From: Alphaproteobacteria bacterium
Lineage (GTDB): Bacteria > Pseudomonadota > Alphaproteobacteria > Rhizobiales > Xanthobacteraceae
Direction: 5' to 3'
Length of the DNA: 64,000 nt
NCBI GenBank assembly: GCA_016869215.1
Contig: VGEP01000003.1
Coordinates: forward strand, 1 to 64,000
Position 1 is the first letter of the stretch. Each line of letters starts with the position of its first letter. The notes beneath the pieces were generated by a model, which made no database searches, was not told the origin of the DNA, and saw only the letters and a list, made by a program, of their open reading frames with translations. Position numbers and translations under genes: made by a program. Positions 43,935 to 53,170 of the stretch are shown here, in pieces.

Positions 43935-45797
43935 TCACGCTCTCAGCAACGTGTCGAGCATCTGCTGGATGACGGCCAGCACCCGCGCGTTCGCGCCGTA
44001 GGCGGTTTGAAGCGCAATGAGATTGGCCATCTCCCGGTCGATGTCGACGCCGGCCGAGTCATCGAAGCGCTGCCTGAGCGCATTCACCACAACGCCTTGG
44101 CCCGCTGCCAGTCCTTCGGCGGTCGCCGCGGCCTCGCCCTGCGAACTGAGAACCTGGCGCAGATATGCCGGCAGGCTGCCGTTGAACGGCGATTCGGAAG
44201 AGCCTATCCCAGTGTTCGATGAATATCCGAATGCGGCCTGCGTCAGCCTGTCGTAGATGAAGTTCGGCCGTGTCGGATCGCCGGACATTGCATTGCCGTC
44301 GAATGCGACGAGCTTGGCCGGATCGGCGATCAACGCCAGATTGACGGCGATGCGGCCGGCAAAGCCGATGCGCTGATGTCCGGACGAAGTGACCGAGCCC
44401 GAATAGAAGCCGCCGCCGTCGGTAAACAGCGGAAGCGCCGGACCGCCACCGGTGAGCGCGGTTGCGGTTTTGGTCGCCGAGAACGCGGTCACGTCGGTCC
44501 GATTGGGAGTGCCGTCATCCAGCACCTGCAAGGTCGTGCCGGCAGGATTGGCAAACGTCAGGCGGCCGTCGAATAAGGTATTGAGCTGCGATACGACCGA
44601 AGCAAGACCGCCGCTGAAATCGAGCCCGATGACCTTGTCGTCCGGCTCGATGGTGAACGAATCGCTCAGCGGCAATGCCGTCGGATCGTCGACCCGAACG
44701 ATCGTGTAGCGATGCTCCTGATTGGTCATCCGGTCGAAAAACGTCAGCGACAAACTGTTGCCCGACAGCATTCCGGCGGTGTCGACCTCAAAGCCGGCCT
44801 GCGGACCGGACGTCGCCGGCGTGCCGGCGGTGGTCGTATCTGACAGCGCGCTCGCCATCGCCGCCGCCAGCGCGTCGAGCTGGTTCTGCGCTTCGACCAG
44901 GATCTCGTCGCGCATTTCAAGATAGGCCGCGATCTCGCCGGATCGGATGCCCTTGGTGGCGATCAGGTCGATCGACGATCCGCTGGGCGACACCAGCATC
45001 AGCGTGCCGGCGGTGTTCTTCGATTGATCGTGGCTCCATTGCGTCGACGGCATCATGGTGCCGGTCGGCGTCAAGACGAGGCGCGAAGGATCGGCGCCGA
45101 CCAGTTGAATGCCGGACGTCGTGAAGACGTTGAGCTGATTATTGTCGCCGGAGATGACGCGGATATCCATCAATTCCGCGAGTTGGCTGATGTAGAAGTC
45201 GCGCTGATCCAAAAGCGCAGCCTCGCCGGCGTTGCGCGCCGTGGCGTCCATCAACTGCCCGTTGATCGAGGCGATCTTTTCGATCGCAATATTGGCGGCG
45301 CCGACTGCGTCGGCGATGCCGCCCTCTGCGTCGGCACGCAGCCCCTGAATGTCGGTGGTCATGCCGTTCAGATTCTGGGCCAGGACCTGCGCGGCGCTGA
45401 GTACGCCGCTGCGCGCGGACGACGACTCCGGGCTGGTGATCAAGGTCTGCACGGCGTTCGTAAAGTTGTTGAACAGCGTTTCGAGCGAACTGTCCGAACC
45501 GGGCTGGCCGAACAGCGACTGCAGCCGCTGATAGAAGTCCGCGCGCACCTGGGCAAAGGAGCCGCCCGACAGCTCGACCCGCAACTGGCGCTGGACGTAA
45601 AGGTCGAGCTCCCGGTTGATCGCGACCACCCGGACGCCGCCGCCGGTGTCGCCGGCCGACGTCGCCTGATACGAGACCGATTTCCGGATATAGCCCGGCG
45701 TCTGCGCATTGGAGACGTTGGCGGCCGTGATCGCGAGCGCGGTCTGCGTGGTGCGCAGACCGGACATCGCGTTGTTGAGCGCCAATCCGATGCTCAT
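43935..45797 (-). CDS. flgK: Hook-filament junction protein FlgK
   Basis: A 620-residue protein. The N-terminus (SIGLALNNAMSGLRTTQTAL, ANVSNAQTPGYIRKSVSYQ) and C-terminus (DREMANLIALQTAYGANARV, LAVIQQMLDTLLRA) are the classic axial helices. YVQRQLRVELSGGSFAQVRA is also conserved. It lies between flgE (33 bases upstream) and flgL (7 bases downstream), one operon. Confidence 0.96.
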   Translation of the reverse strand: MSIGLALNNAMSGLRTTQTALAITAANVSNAQTPGYIRKSVSYQATSAGDTGGGVRVVAINRELDLYVQRQLRVELSGGSFAQVRADFYQRLQSLFGQPGSDSSLETLFNNFTNAVQTLITSPESSSARSGVLSAAQVLAQNLNGMTTDIQGLRADAEGGIADAVGAANIAIEKIASINGQLMDATARNAGEAALLDQRDFYISQLAELMDIRVISGDNNQLNVFTTSGIQLVGADPSRLVLTPTGTMMPSTQWSHDQSKNTAGTLMLVSPSGSSIDLIATKGIRSGEIAAYLEMRDEILVEAQNQLDALAAAMASALSDTTTAGTPATSGPQAGFEVDTAGMLSGNSLSLTFFDRMTNQEHRYTIVRVDDPTALPLSDSFTIEPDDKVIGLDFSGGLASVVSQLNTLFDGRLTFANPAGTTLQVLDDGTPNRTDVTAFSATKTATALTGGGPALPLFTDGGGFYSGSVTSSGHQRIGFAGRIAVNLALIADPAKLVAFDGNAMSGDPTRPNFIYDRLTQAAFGYSSNTGIGSSESPFNGSLPAYLRQVLSSQGEAAATAEGLAAGQGVVVNALRQRFDDSAGVDIDREMANLIALQTAYGANARVLAVIQQMLDTLLRA

Positions 45798-45829
45798 GAG
45801 CGGCGACCTTTACTCCGAACTGCGGGCCG

Positions 45830-47845
45830 TTACCGCAGCATGTTCAAGAGATCCTGAACCATCTGGCTGCTGGTCGAGATCACGCGTGTATTTGCCGAAT
45901 AGGCCTGCTGCGTCACAATCAGCTTGGTGAACTCGTCGGCGATGTCGGTGTTCGAGCTTTCGAGCGAGGAGCCGACGATCTTGCCGGGCGCGCCGTAGGT
46001 CGGCGTGCCTGAGGCGTCGGTTGCGATGAAGGCGCCGCCGTCGATGCGCTTGAGGCCGTTGGTTCCGTTGAAGCTCGCGAGCGTGATTTCGGCGAGGTCG
46101 ATGGTGCGGCTGTTCGAATAGGTGCCGACCACGCGGCCCTTGTCGTTCACCGACACCGACTGGAGCGTGCCGGCGGCGTAGCCGTTCTGCTGCAGCAGGT
46201 TGACCTGCACGTTGCCGTTCGGATCGGAGAACTGGGTGATGCCGCCCGCGCCGTGGACCAGGTTGACGGTGCCGAGCAGCACGCCATCGACGGTCACGTT
46301 CGGCAGCGACAGCGTGGCGACCAACGGACTCATCTGGCCGTTGGGCCCGAAGGTGTAGTTGATACCGACATTCTGCCAAGCGGGCTCGATGCCCGTCGCC
46401 TGCGAGTCGATTTGATAGAACAGGTTCCAGGTGTCGGTGCCGCCATAGAGCTTGCTGTCGACCTTGGCCCAGCGCAGCTGGATATTCACCGGAGAGCCCG
46501 CGGTGTCGTAAGCGGTGATGGCGCCGCCGCCGATCGACTGCTTGACGAACGTGGTCAGGTCGTTGGCGATGACGGTGCCGTTTGACGGGACCGCCGAGGT
46601 CGTGCGGATACCGAACGTCACCGGGTTGACGTTGCCGCCGATCGTGATCGTGTCGTCCGGCGACATGCCCCCAGCGACGATGGTGATGTTGCCCGCGTTC
46701 GCACCGGTCGTGATGACGCTCGCCGTGCCGGCCGTGAGAGTGCCCAGCTCGGTTGCCAGTTCCGATAGCGTCGACACCTGACCAACGCCGTATCCGAACG
46801 TGATGACCAGGAGCGGATTCGGTGGATTGGCTCCGGACTGGATTTCCAGCGTCTGGGTCGCGGTGACGGCGCTTTGCGTCAGCAGGTTCGTGGGATTGCT
46901 GGTCCCCACCGAAAGCCCGAGTTCGTTGAGCACCGCCGCGGTGCTGGTGCCGCCGATCTGGATCGACGTATCGGGGTTGATGCTGGTCAGCCGCAGCCGA
47001 TTGCTGACGATCGACGCGCCCACGCCGGTCGTACCCGTCTCGGCATCGATTGCCGCCTCCACGGCAGCCGCATTCATGCCGGCGGTGATGATGATGTCGG
47101 TGGTCCCGATCCGCAGCGTACCGCCGACAGAGCTGAGCGTGGAAATGTCCTGTGTGCCGGTGACCAAGGCGGGGGCGTCCGGCAAGAGAGTTGCACCGAT
47201 ACCCGTGATCGTTGCGGGCGATGGCGGGCCCGCCACGGGATTGGCCTGGAAGTTGGCCGGCTGCAGCAGTTCGGACATCGGCAGATTGGGATCGCTGTCC
47301 GGGGTCAGCGGATAGCTCGCGAGGTTGGCCTTGTATTCGACCTGAGTCGTCGCCTGCGCCGGCAGGAATCCGCTGTCGAATTGCAGCAGCGTTGGCACGC
47401 TGCCGACCAGGTTGCCCGTGGTCGGATCGACCGGGATGCCCATGAGGTAATAGCCGGCGCTGTTGACCAGATAGCCGTTCTTGTCGGGCGCAAAGTCGCC
47501 GCGGCGGGTGTAGAGGTCGACGCCGTCGAACACCGGGCGGTTGTCGACGAAGCTCGACGGCTTGGCCACCACGAAGAAGCCCTGGCCGTTGATGGCCATG
47601 TAGGTGCCGACCTGCGAGTTCTGGATGTCGCCCTGCACGCTGTTGGTCGAGCGCGAACTCGCCACCACGTTGCCGGACAATTGCTTGGACGGCAGGTTGT
47701 CGGGGATCAGGTCCTCGAAGCTCGTGTCCACGCGTTTGAACGCGATGGTCTGCGAATTGGCGATGTTGCCGGAGATGTTCTCAAGCGCGTACGACTGCGC
47801 ACGCATGCCGCTGACGGCGGTGGTCAGCGCTCCGAAAATTCCCAT
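45830..47845 (-). CDS. flgE: Flagellar hook protein FlgE
   Basis: A 671-residue hook subunit, much larger than the ~400-residue enterobacterial protein. The expansion is a Thr/Val/Gly-rich central domain (about 200-480). The N-terminus MGIFGALTTAVSGMRAQSYA with NISGNIANSQTIAFKRVDTS, and the C-terminus SLESSNTDIADEFTKLIVTQ, are typical. The start at 47845 has GGAGA upstream; the frame is open to 47941. A sigma-54 element lies 68 bases upstream. It heads flgE-flgK-flgL. Confidence 0.95.
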   Translation of the reverse strand: MGIFGALTTAVSGMRAQSYALENISGNIANSQTIAFKRVDTSFEDLIPDNLPSKQLSGNVVASSRSTNSVQGDIQNSQVGTYMAINGQGFFVVAKPSSFVDNRPVFDGVDLYTRRGDFAPDKNGYLVNSAGYYLMGIPVDPTTGNLVGSVPTLLQFDSGFLPAQATTQVEYKANLASYPLTPDSDPNLPMSELLQPANFQANPVAGPPSPATITGIGATLLPDAPALVTGTQDISTLSSVGGTLRIGTTDIIITAGMNAAAVEAAIDAETGTTGVGASIVSNRLRLTSINPDTSIQIGGTSTAAVLNELGLSVGTSNPTNLLTQSAVTATQTLEIQSGANPPNPLLVITFGYGVGQVSTLSELATELGTLTAGTASVITTGANAGNITIVAGGMSPDDTITIGGNVNPVTFGIRTTSAVPSNGTVIANDLTTFVKQSIGGGAITAYDTAGSPVNIQLRWAKVDSKLYGGTDTWNLFYQIDSQATGIEPAWQNVGINYTFGPNGQMSPLVATLSLPNVTVDGVLLGTVNLVHGAGGITQFSDPNGNVQVNLLQQNGYAAGTLQSVSVNDKGRVVGTYSNSRTIDLAEITLASFNGTNGLKRIDGGAFIATDASGTPTYGAPGKIVGSSLESSNTDIADEFTKLIVTQQAYSANTRVISTSSQMVQDLLNMLR

Positions 47846-47912
47846 AACCCGTCTCCACTTGCGATACGCACGCGCACCTACGACGCGCACGCCACGGTCC
47901 CGGCGGTCGTGA

Positions 47913-47928
47913 TGCAAGCGACGGGCCA
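47913..47928 (-). promoter_or_regulatory. Sigma-54 (-24/-12) promoter of flgE-flgK-flgL
   Basis: On the minus strand it reads TGGCCCGTCGCTTGCA, one base from TGGCACG-N4-TTGCA with correct GG/GC spacing. It lies 68 bases before flgE, next to an AT-rich stretch (47930-47962). Confidence 0.8.
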
Positions 47929-48032
47929 TTGAAATTATCAAATGATATCAATTACTTAATTGAAACGCCGTTGCCTCTTGGCCCGGCAGGATGCGACGCT
48001 GGCCGGCAAGAATTTCCCACTTCGATGGCCGG

Positions 48033-48569
48033 TCAGGCGGACGCCAGCGACGGCACAAACCCCAGCGCCACACCGTTGATGCAGTAGCGCTGCCCGGTCG
48101 GCGGCGGTCCGTCGGGGAACACGTGGCCGAGATGGCCGCCGCAACGCCGGCAGTGCACTTCGGTGCGCGCCAGAAACAGGGTACGGTCGGTCGCGGTGCC
48201 GATCGCATTGGCCAGCGGACGGTAGAAGCTTGGCCAGCCGGTGCCGCTGTCGTATTTCGTGTCGGAAGCGAACAGCGGCAGGTCGCAGCCGGCGCAGACG
48301 AAGGTGCCGGTGCGCTTTTCGTGATTGAGCGGGCTCGAATGCGGCCGCTCGGTGCCGTGCTGGCGCAGCACGCGATACGCCGCGGGCTTGAGGATGCGGC
48401 GCCATTCGTCGTCGGCCTTCTCGATCTCGAAGAGACCGGCGCGCACCGGATCGTCGCGCAACCACCAGACTGCGGCGAGCGCAGCGATCGAGGCGCCGCC
48501 GACCGTGAACGCGCGGCGACTCATGCCCTCGATCGCAGCCGACTTCGGCCCGGCAAACGGCTCGGACAC
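48033..48569 (-). CDS. msrB: Tat-exported methionine-R-sulfoxide reductase MsrB
   Basis: A 178-residue protein. A twin-arginine signal (MSRRAFTVGGASIAAL) precedes the MsrB domain. Zinc cysteines lie in CAGCDLPLF and HCRRCGGHLGHVFPDG, and the catalytic cysteine is in RYCINGVALGF. It reduces methionine-R-sulfoxide in proteins, here in the periplasm. The GTG start at 48569 has AAAAGG upstream; the ATG at 48524, directly before the Tat motif, is an alternative. It follows msrA by 13 bases. Confidence 0.93.
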   Translation of the reverse strand: MSEPFAGPKSAAIEGMSRRAFTVGGASIAALAAVWWLRDDPVRAGLFEIEKADDEWRRILKPAAYRVLRQHGTERPHSSPLNHEKRTGTFVCAGCDLPLFASDTKYDSGTGWPSFYRPLANAIGTATDRTLFLARTEVHCRRCGGHLGHVFPDGPPPTGQRYCINGVALGFVPSLASA

Positions 48570-48582
48570 GGCGCGCGGCCTT

Positions 48583-49206
48583 TTAGCTGCTCTTGTCCGG
48601 CGCGCCCCAGAGGTCTTTGAGGCGCTGATCGCGGCCGCAATTGAAACGGTACAAATTGTAACGGACCGGATTCTTCTTGTAGTAGTCTTGGTGATACTCC
48701 TCAGCCTTGTAGAACGTCGTGGCCTGGGTCACCTCGGTGTGCACGATGCGCGGCGCGAACTTCATCTGCACCGTCTTCCTGGTTTCCTCGGCAAGCTTCT
48801 TCTGCTCGTCGTCACGATAGAAGATGCCGGCGCGGTACTGCTCGCCCGCGTCGCAGAACTGCCGGTTCTTGGCCAGCGGATCGTGGTTGCGCCAGAACAC
48901 GTCCAGCAGCTTGGCGAACGTCACCTTGGACGGGTCGTAGACGATCTCCACCGCCTCGGTGTGGCCGGTGGTGCCGGAAACCACCTGGTTGTAGGTCGGG
49001 TTGGCGGCCCGGCCGCCGATGTAGCCGGACGTGGTGCTGATGACGCCGTTGACCTTGTCGAAGTCGGCCTCCACGCACCAGAAGCAGCCGCCGGCGAAGA
49101 TCGCGGACGCCTGCGGTGGCGTGCCGCCGGACTGCGCGGATGCGATGCCAGCGGCGGCCAGCAGAGCGGCGAAGACGGCAGCGGAGATGCTCGGCAATCG
49201 TTTCAT
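48583..49206 (-). CDS. msrA: Exported methionine-S-sulfoxide reductase MsrA
   Basis: A 207-residue protein with a Sec signal peptide (ending GIASAQSG). The catalytic motif is FAGGCFWCVEADF, followed by TTSGYIGGRAANPTYNQVVS and EYHQDYYKKNP. It reduces methionine-S-sulfoxide and pairs with the Tat-exported MsrB for periplasmic protein repair, using two different export routes. A GTG two codons upstream (49212) has slightly better ribosome-site spacing. Confidence 0.95.
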   Translation of the reverse strand: MKRLPSISAAVFAALLAAAGIASAQSGGTPPQASAIFAGGCFWCVEADFDKVNGVISTTSGYIGGRAANPTYNQVVSGTTGHTEAVEIVYDPSKVTFAKLLDVFWRNHDPLAKNRQFCDAGEQYRAGIFYRDDEQKKLAEETRKTVQMKFAPRIVHTEVTQATTFYKAEEYHQDYYKKNPVRYNLYRFNCGRDQRLKDLWGAPDKSS

Positions 49207-49378
49207 GGGCACGTTTCCCCTCGGGCAGGCTTTGCGGACGCCGGACTTTCAAGACGCCAGCCGACTTTCTCCATAGCGCCGGGGCACGGGGAAGTACGCT
49301 CAATTCCGCTCACGATCCCGCGACCGCACCGTGGCCATCGGTGAGGCGGGCGCTTGCCCGGCGCTTTGGCCATGGCCT

Positions 49379-49481
49379 ATAGCGTTTTCGAGCGAAGTGG
49401 GTACCGGTTCGCGTCAAGAAAGCGCGTCAAAACAAAAAGCTAGAGCCCGGCATTGATTCCATCAAAGCCGGAAAGGCTCTA
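49379..49481. repeat. Dispersed intergenic repeat, copy B, plus adjoining hairpin
   Basis: Positions 49379-49442 match copy A (8487-8550) at 60 of 64 bases. Directly after it, TAGAGCC (49441-49447) and GGCTCTA (49475-49481) bracket an inner CGGC/GCCG pair and form a hairpin. The block ends 30 bases before the MoxR gene and includes its likely leader region. Confidence 0.8.
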
Positions 49482-49511
49482 GGGTGAATTTGTGCACTGC
49501 AAGGAGACTCC

Positions 49512-50357
<846 letters not shown>

Positions 50358-50430
50358 CGCGGCCTATGGCGCGGCGCGAGGGGCGCTGAGTTGGCCATTG
50401 GCCCAGCGCGAGAGGCGTTGAGGCAACGAC

Positions 50431-51894
50431 TCAGCTGGGCTTGCTGCCGGACACGAACTCGACCTCGGGAAGCTTCGGCGTTTCCGCCGGCGCAGGCGCG
50501 GCAAATGCGGGCGCAGCGGCAACAGGCACAGTTGCAGCCTTCTCCACCGCCAATCGCTTGCGCTCGGCGTCGTGGCGCGCCGCGGCATCGCGCTTGTGCG
50601 CGCGCGGCACCGCCACCCGCTCGCGTGTGCGATGCGTCCAGTAATAGGCCTGCGCCGCCACGCGCCCGAAGAGACCGCCGGCCCACACCAGCTCGAACGG
50701 CAGGAATTGCCGCCAGGTCTTGTCGTCCTCGACGATGGCGCGGGCGATCAGCTCGCCGGCCATCGCGGTGGTGTTGAGACCGTGGCCGCCGAAGCCGCCG
50801 AGCAGCCAGAGCCCCGGCGACAGCTCGCCGATCTGCGGCATGCGGTGCACGGTGAGGCCCAGGGTCCCGGTCCAGGCGTATTCGACCGAAACCCGGCCGA
50901 GCTGCGGATAGGTACGCGCCAGGTCGTGCGTTAGCGACGCGGCATGGCGCTGCGGATCGCCGGGCCAGACCGTGCTGCGGCCGGACCACATCAGGCGGTC
51001 GCCGTCGACGACCCGGTAGTGGTTGTCGGCAAGATCGGTGTCGCTGACCGCGCCGGGGAAGGCGATGGCCTCGCCGAGCCGCTCGCCGAGCGGCGACGTG
51101 GTGAGCACGTAGGTCGAGACCGGCAGCAGCGTCGAGGCCACCTGCGGCATCAGCTTGCGCATGTCGACATTGCCCGCCAGCACGACATGCGCCGCGCGCA
51201 CCCGCGCGTTCGGCGTCACGACGCGCTTGCGCACGCCCGCGGGATCGATTTCCAGCGCCGGCGTCTCTTCGCAGATGCGCGCGCCCGCGGCTTCGGCGGC
51301 GGTTGCAAGGCCCAGCGCGTAATTGAGCGGATGGATGCTGAAAGCGCGCGGATAGAACAGCGCGCCGAAATAGTGCGGGGACTTGAGCACGGACTGCACG
51401 CGCCCCGCGCTCCAGGCCTCGACCTCGGCGCCGAACTCGCCCGCAAGGACATCCACGGCGTCCCGCGGCGGAAACGCTGCGTCGGTCTTGGACACATGCA
51501 GCCAGCCGCCCTCGGACAGTTCCACGCCCGGCATTGCGGTTTCGGCGATGGTGTTGCGGATATATTGCACGCCGGCGTCCGACAGCGCCCACAGCGACCG
51601 GGCGCCGTCGCGGCCGACGCGCGCAACGACGGTGCCGGGATCGGCGGCAAAGCCCGGCAGCACGAAGCCGGTGTTGCGGCCCGACGCGCCGCTCGCCACG
51701 CGCCTGGCCTCCAGGACCACCACCGACCAGCCGCGCCGCGCGATCTCGCGCGCTGCGGTGAGGCCCGCAAGCCCCGCACCCACCACGCAGACATCGACGT
51801 CGAGTTCGACCGCCAGCCGGCCGCGCGGCGGGCTTGCCACCGCGGTCGCGGCATACCAACTTGACCCGTAGGCCTTCGGATCGGCGGTCGGCAT
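50431..51894 (-). CDS. FAD-dependent amine/amino-acid oxidase (DadA/PuuB-like)
   Basis: A 487-residue DAO-family flavoenzyme. The FAD motif VCVVGAGLAGLTAAREIARR starts near residue 35, and the C-terminal GLWLLGGFGGHGLNTTAMAG is the second flavin contact, as in gamma-glutamylputrescine oxidase-like proteins. Residues ~430-487 form a basic then Ala/Pro-rich tail that is probably disordered. The start at 51894 has AGAGAGG at 5 bases. The substrate is unknown; family members deaminate amines or amino acids to aldehydes or keto acids. Confidence 0.88.
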   Translation of the reverse strand: MPTADPKAYGSSWYAATAVASPPRGRLAVELDVDVCVVGAGLAGLTAAREIARRGWSVVVLEARRVASGASGRNTGFVLPGFAADPGTVVARVGRDGARSLWALSDAGVQYIRNTIAETAMPGVELSEGGWLHVSKTDAAFPPRDAVDVLAGEFGAEVEAWSAGRVQSVLKSPHYFGALFYPRAFSIHPLNYALGLATAAEAAGARICEETPALEIDPAGVRKRVVTPNARVRAAHVVLAGNVDMRKLMPQVASTLLPVSTYVLTTSPLGERLGEAIAFPGAVSDTDLADNHYRVVDGDRLMWSGRSTVWPGDPQRHAASLTHDLARTYPQLGRVSVEYAWTGTLGLTVHRMPQIGELSPGLWLLGGFGGHGLNTTAMAGELIARAIVEDDKTWRQFLPFELVWAGGLFGRVAAQAYYWTHRTRERVAVPRAHKRDAAARHDAERKRLAVEKAATVPVAAAPAFAAPAPAETPKLPEVEFVSGSKPS

Positions 51895-51992
51895 CGCGCC
51901 TCTCTGGGCGGGCGCGCCGGACCGGCTCCGGCGCGTCTGGACGTCAACAGCTAACGGCAAATCGACCGCAGGAAAAGCCGGGAAGGCCTCAC

Positions 51993-52520
51993 ATGCGTCG
52001 TCTCTTGCTCTTGCGCCATGCCAAAGCGGAACGCGCCAGACCGGGCGAGCGCGACCATGACCGCATTCTGGCCGACCGCGGCCGCGCCGACACCCCGAAA
52101 ATCGCCCACTACATGGCGCGCCACGGTCTGGTGCCCGACGCCGCCGTCGTTTCGACCGCGGCGCGCACACGCGAAACCTGGGCCTTGTGCGAACCGGTAT
52201 TTGAACGCGCGCCTCCCGTGGTTTTCGAAAGCCGCATCTACGAAGCCACGCCGCAGGCCATCATGGGCGTCATCGCGGAGACGGCGCCCGGCGTGGGCAC
52301 CCTGCTGGTCATCGGCCACAATCCCGGCCTGCAGGAGCTCGCGGCGCTGCTCATTGCATCCGGCGACGTGGACGCCCGGCAGCGAATGAACGAGGGCTTC
52401 CCGACCTCGGCGCTCGCCGTGATCGGCTTCGCGTTCGAAGACTGGAGCGGCGTGCATCCCCACGCCGGCCGGCTCGAACATTTCGTCACGCCGCGCGCGC
52501 TCGAACCCGAAAGCGATTAG
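51993..52520 (+). CDS. SixA-like histidine phosphatase
   Basis: A 175-residue protein of the histidine phosphatase superfamily, starting MRRLLLLRHAKAERARPGER with the RHG-type motif LRHAK (catalytic H9). A later VIGHNPGLQELA provides the second histidine. SixA in E. coli dephosphorylates phosphohistidine in phosphotransfer proteins, so an action on histidine phosphorelays is possible but unproven. Divergent from the oxidase gene. Confidence 0.87.
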   Translation: MRRLLLLRHAKAERARPGERDHDRILADRGRADTPKIAHYMARHGLVPDAAVVSTAARTRETWALCEPVFERAPPVVFESRIYEATPQAIMGVIAETAPGVGTLLVIGHNPGLQELAALLIASGDVDARQRMNEGFPTSALAVIGFAFEDWSGVHPHAGRLEHFVTPRALEPESD

Positions 52521-52568
52521 GGCATGATCCCGAAAAGTGGGGATCGGTTTTCGGAAAAGATCATGCCC
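52520..52568. repeat. 49-bp palindromic repeat, left copy flanking uspA
   Basis: It begins GGGCATGATCCCGAAAAGTG and ends AAGATCATGCCC; the ends are inverted repeats of each other. Its reverse complement matches 53122-53170 with three differences. It begins on the last base of the phosphatase gene's stop codon. Confidence 0.88.
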
Positions 52569-52589
52569 AATCAAAAAAGAAGAGCCTAG

Positions 52590-52617
52590 AGTCTGATTCA
52601 ACGCAGTTGGATCAGAC
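52590..52617. repeat. Short palindrome next to the 49-bp repeat
   Basis: GTCTGATTCAAC and GTTGGATCAGAC form an imperfect inverted repeat (one mismatch) around GCA. It is related to the palindrome at 22723-22755, and in both places it sits beside the GGGCATGATCCCGAAA motif, so the two parts probably form one composite repeat family. Confidence 0.7.
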
Positions 52618-52681
52618 ACTACCCCGGACGGACGCCACGATTTGTGGCAGGATTGACGCAATCGGCGCAAAGGAGCCCGCG

Positions 52682-53107
52682 ATGTACAAGAAAATTCTCG
52701 TCCCGGTCGACCTTGCCGACCCCAATCTCGCCAAGCCTGCGCTCGACACCGCCGTGACGATCGCCAACGCCGAGGGCGGCGACATCCGTCTGATCAACGT
52801 GCTGCCGCTGACGCCGGTCATGCTGGCCGAGTATGTGCCGCCGGATTTCGATGCGCAGCAGCGGCGCTCCGCGGAGGAAGCGCTGACCATCGTCGCCAAG
52901 GAAATCGGCCTTGGCGAAGGCCGCTCGACCTGGGTGGTCCGTCAGGGCGGCATCTATCAGGAGATCCTGGAAGAGGCCAAGGAATGTGACGCCGACCTGA
53001 TTGTGATGAGCTCGCACCGCGTCGGCGTCCGCACCTATTTCCTCGGCTCGGTCGCGGGCCACGTGGTGCGCTACGCGAATTGCTCGGTGATGGTGGTGCG
53101 GCGCTAA
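52682..53107 (+). CDS. Universal stress protein (UspA family)
   Basis: A 141-residue single-domain Usp starting MYKKILVPVDLADPNLAKPA. It has the ATP-binding loop GSVAGHVVRYANCSVMVVRR at the C-terminus and VMSSHRVGVRTYFLG before it, so it belongs to the nucleotide-binding subgroup. The gene is flanked on both sides by inverted copies of the same 49-bp repeat. Its stress-related role is known only at family level. Confidence 0.93.
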   Translation: MYKKILVPVDLADPNLAKPALDTAVTIANAEGGDIRLINVLPLTPVMLAEYVPPDFDAQQRRSAEEALTIVAKEIGLGEGRSTWVVRQGGIYQEILEEAKECDADLIVMSSHRVGVRTYFLGSVAGHVVRYANCSVMVVRR

Positions 53108-53121
53108 AGTCTTTTTGGTTT

Positions 53122-53170
53122 GGGCATGATCTGTTCCGAAAACCGGTTCCCACTTTTCGGGATCATGCCC
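53122..53170. repeat. 49-bp palindromic repeat, right copy flanking uspA
   Basis: It begins GGGCATGATCTGTTCCGAAA and ends TTTTCGGGATCATGCCC. It is the inverted counterpart of 52520-52568 and touches the stop codon of the next gene. Confidence 0.88.
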
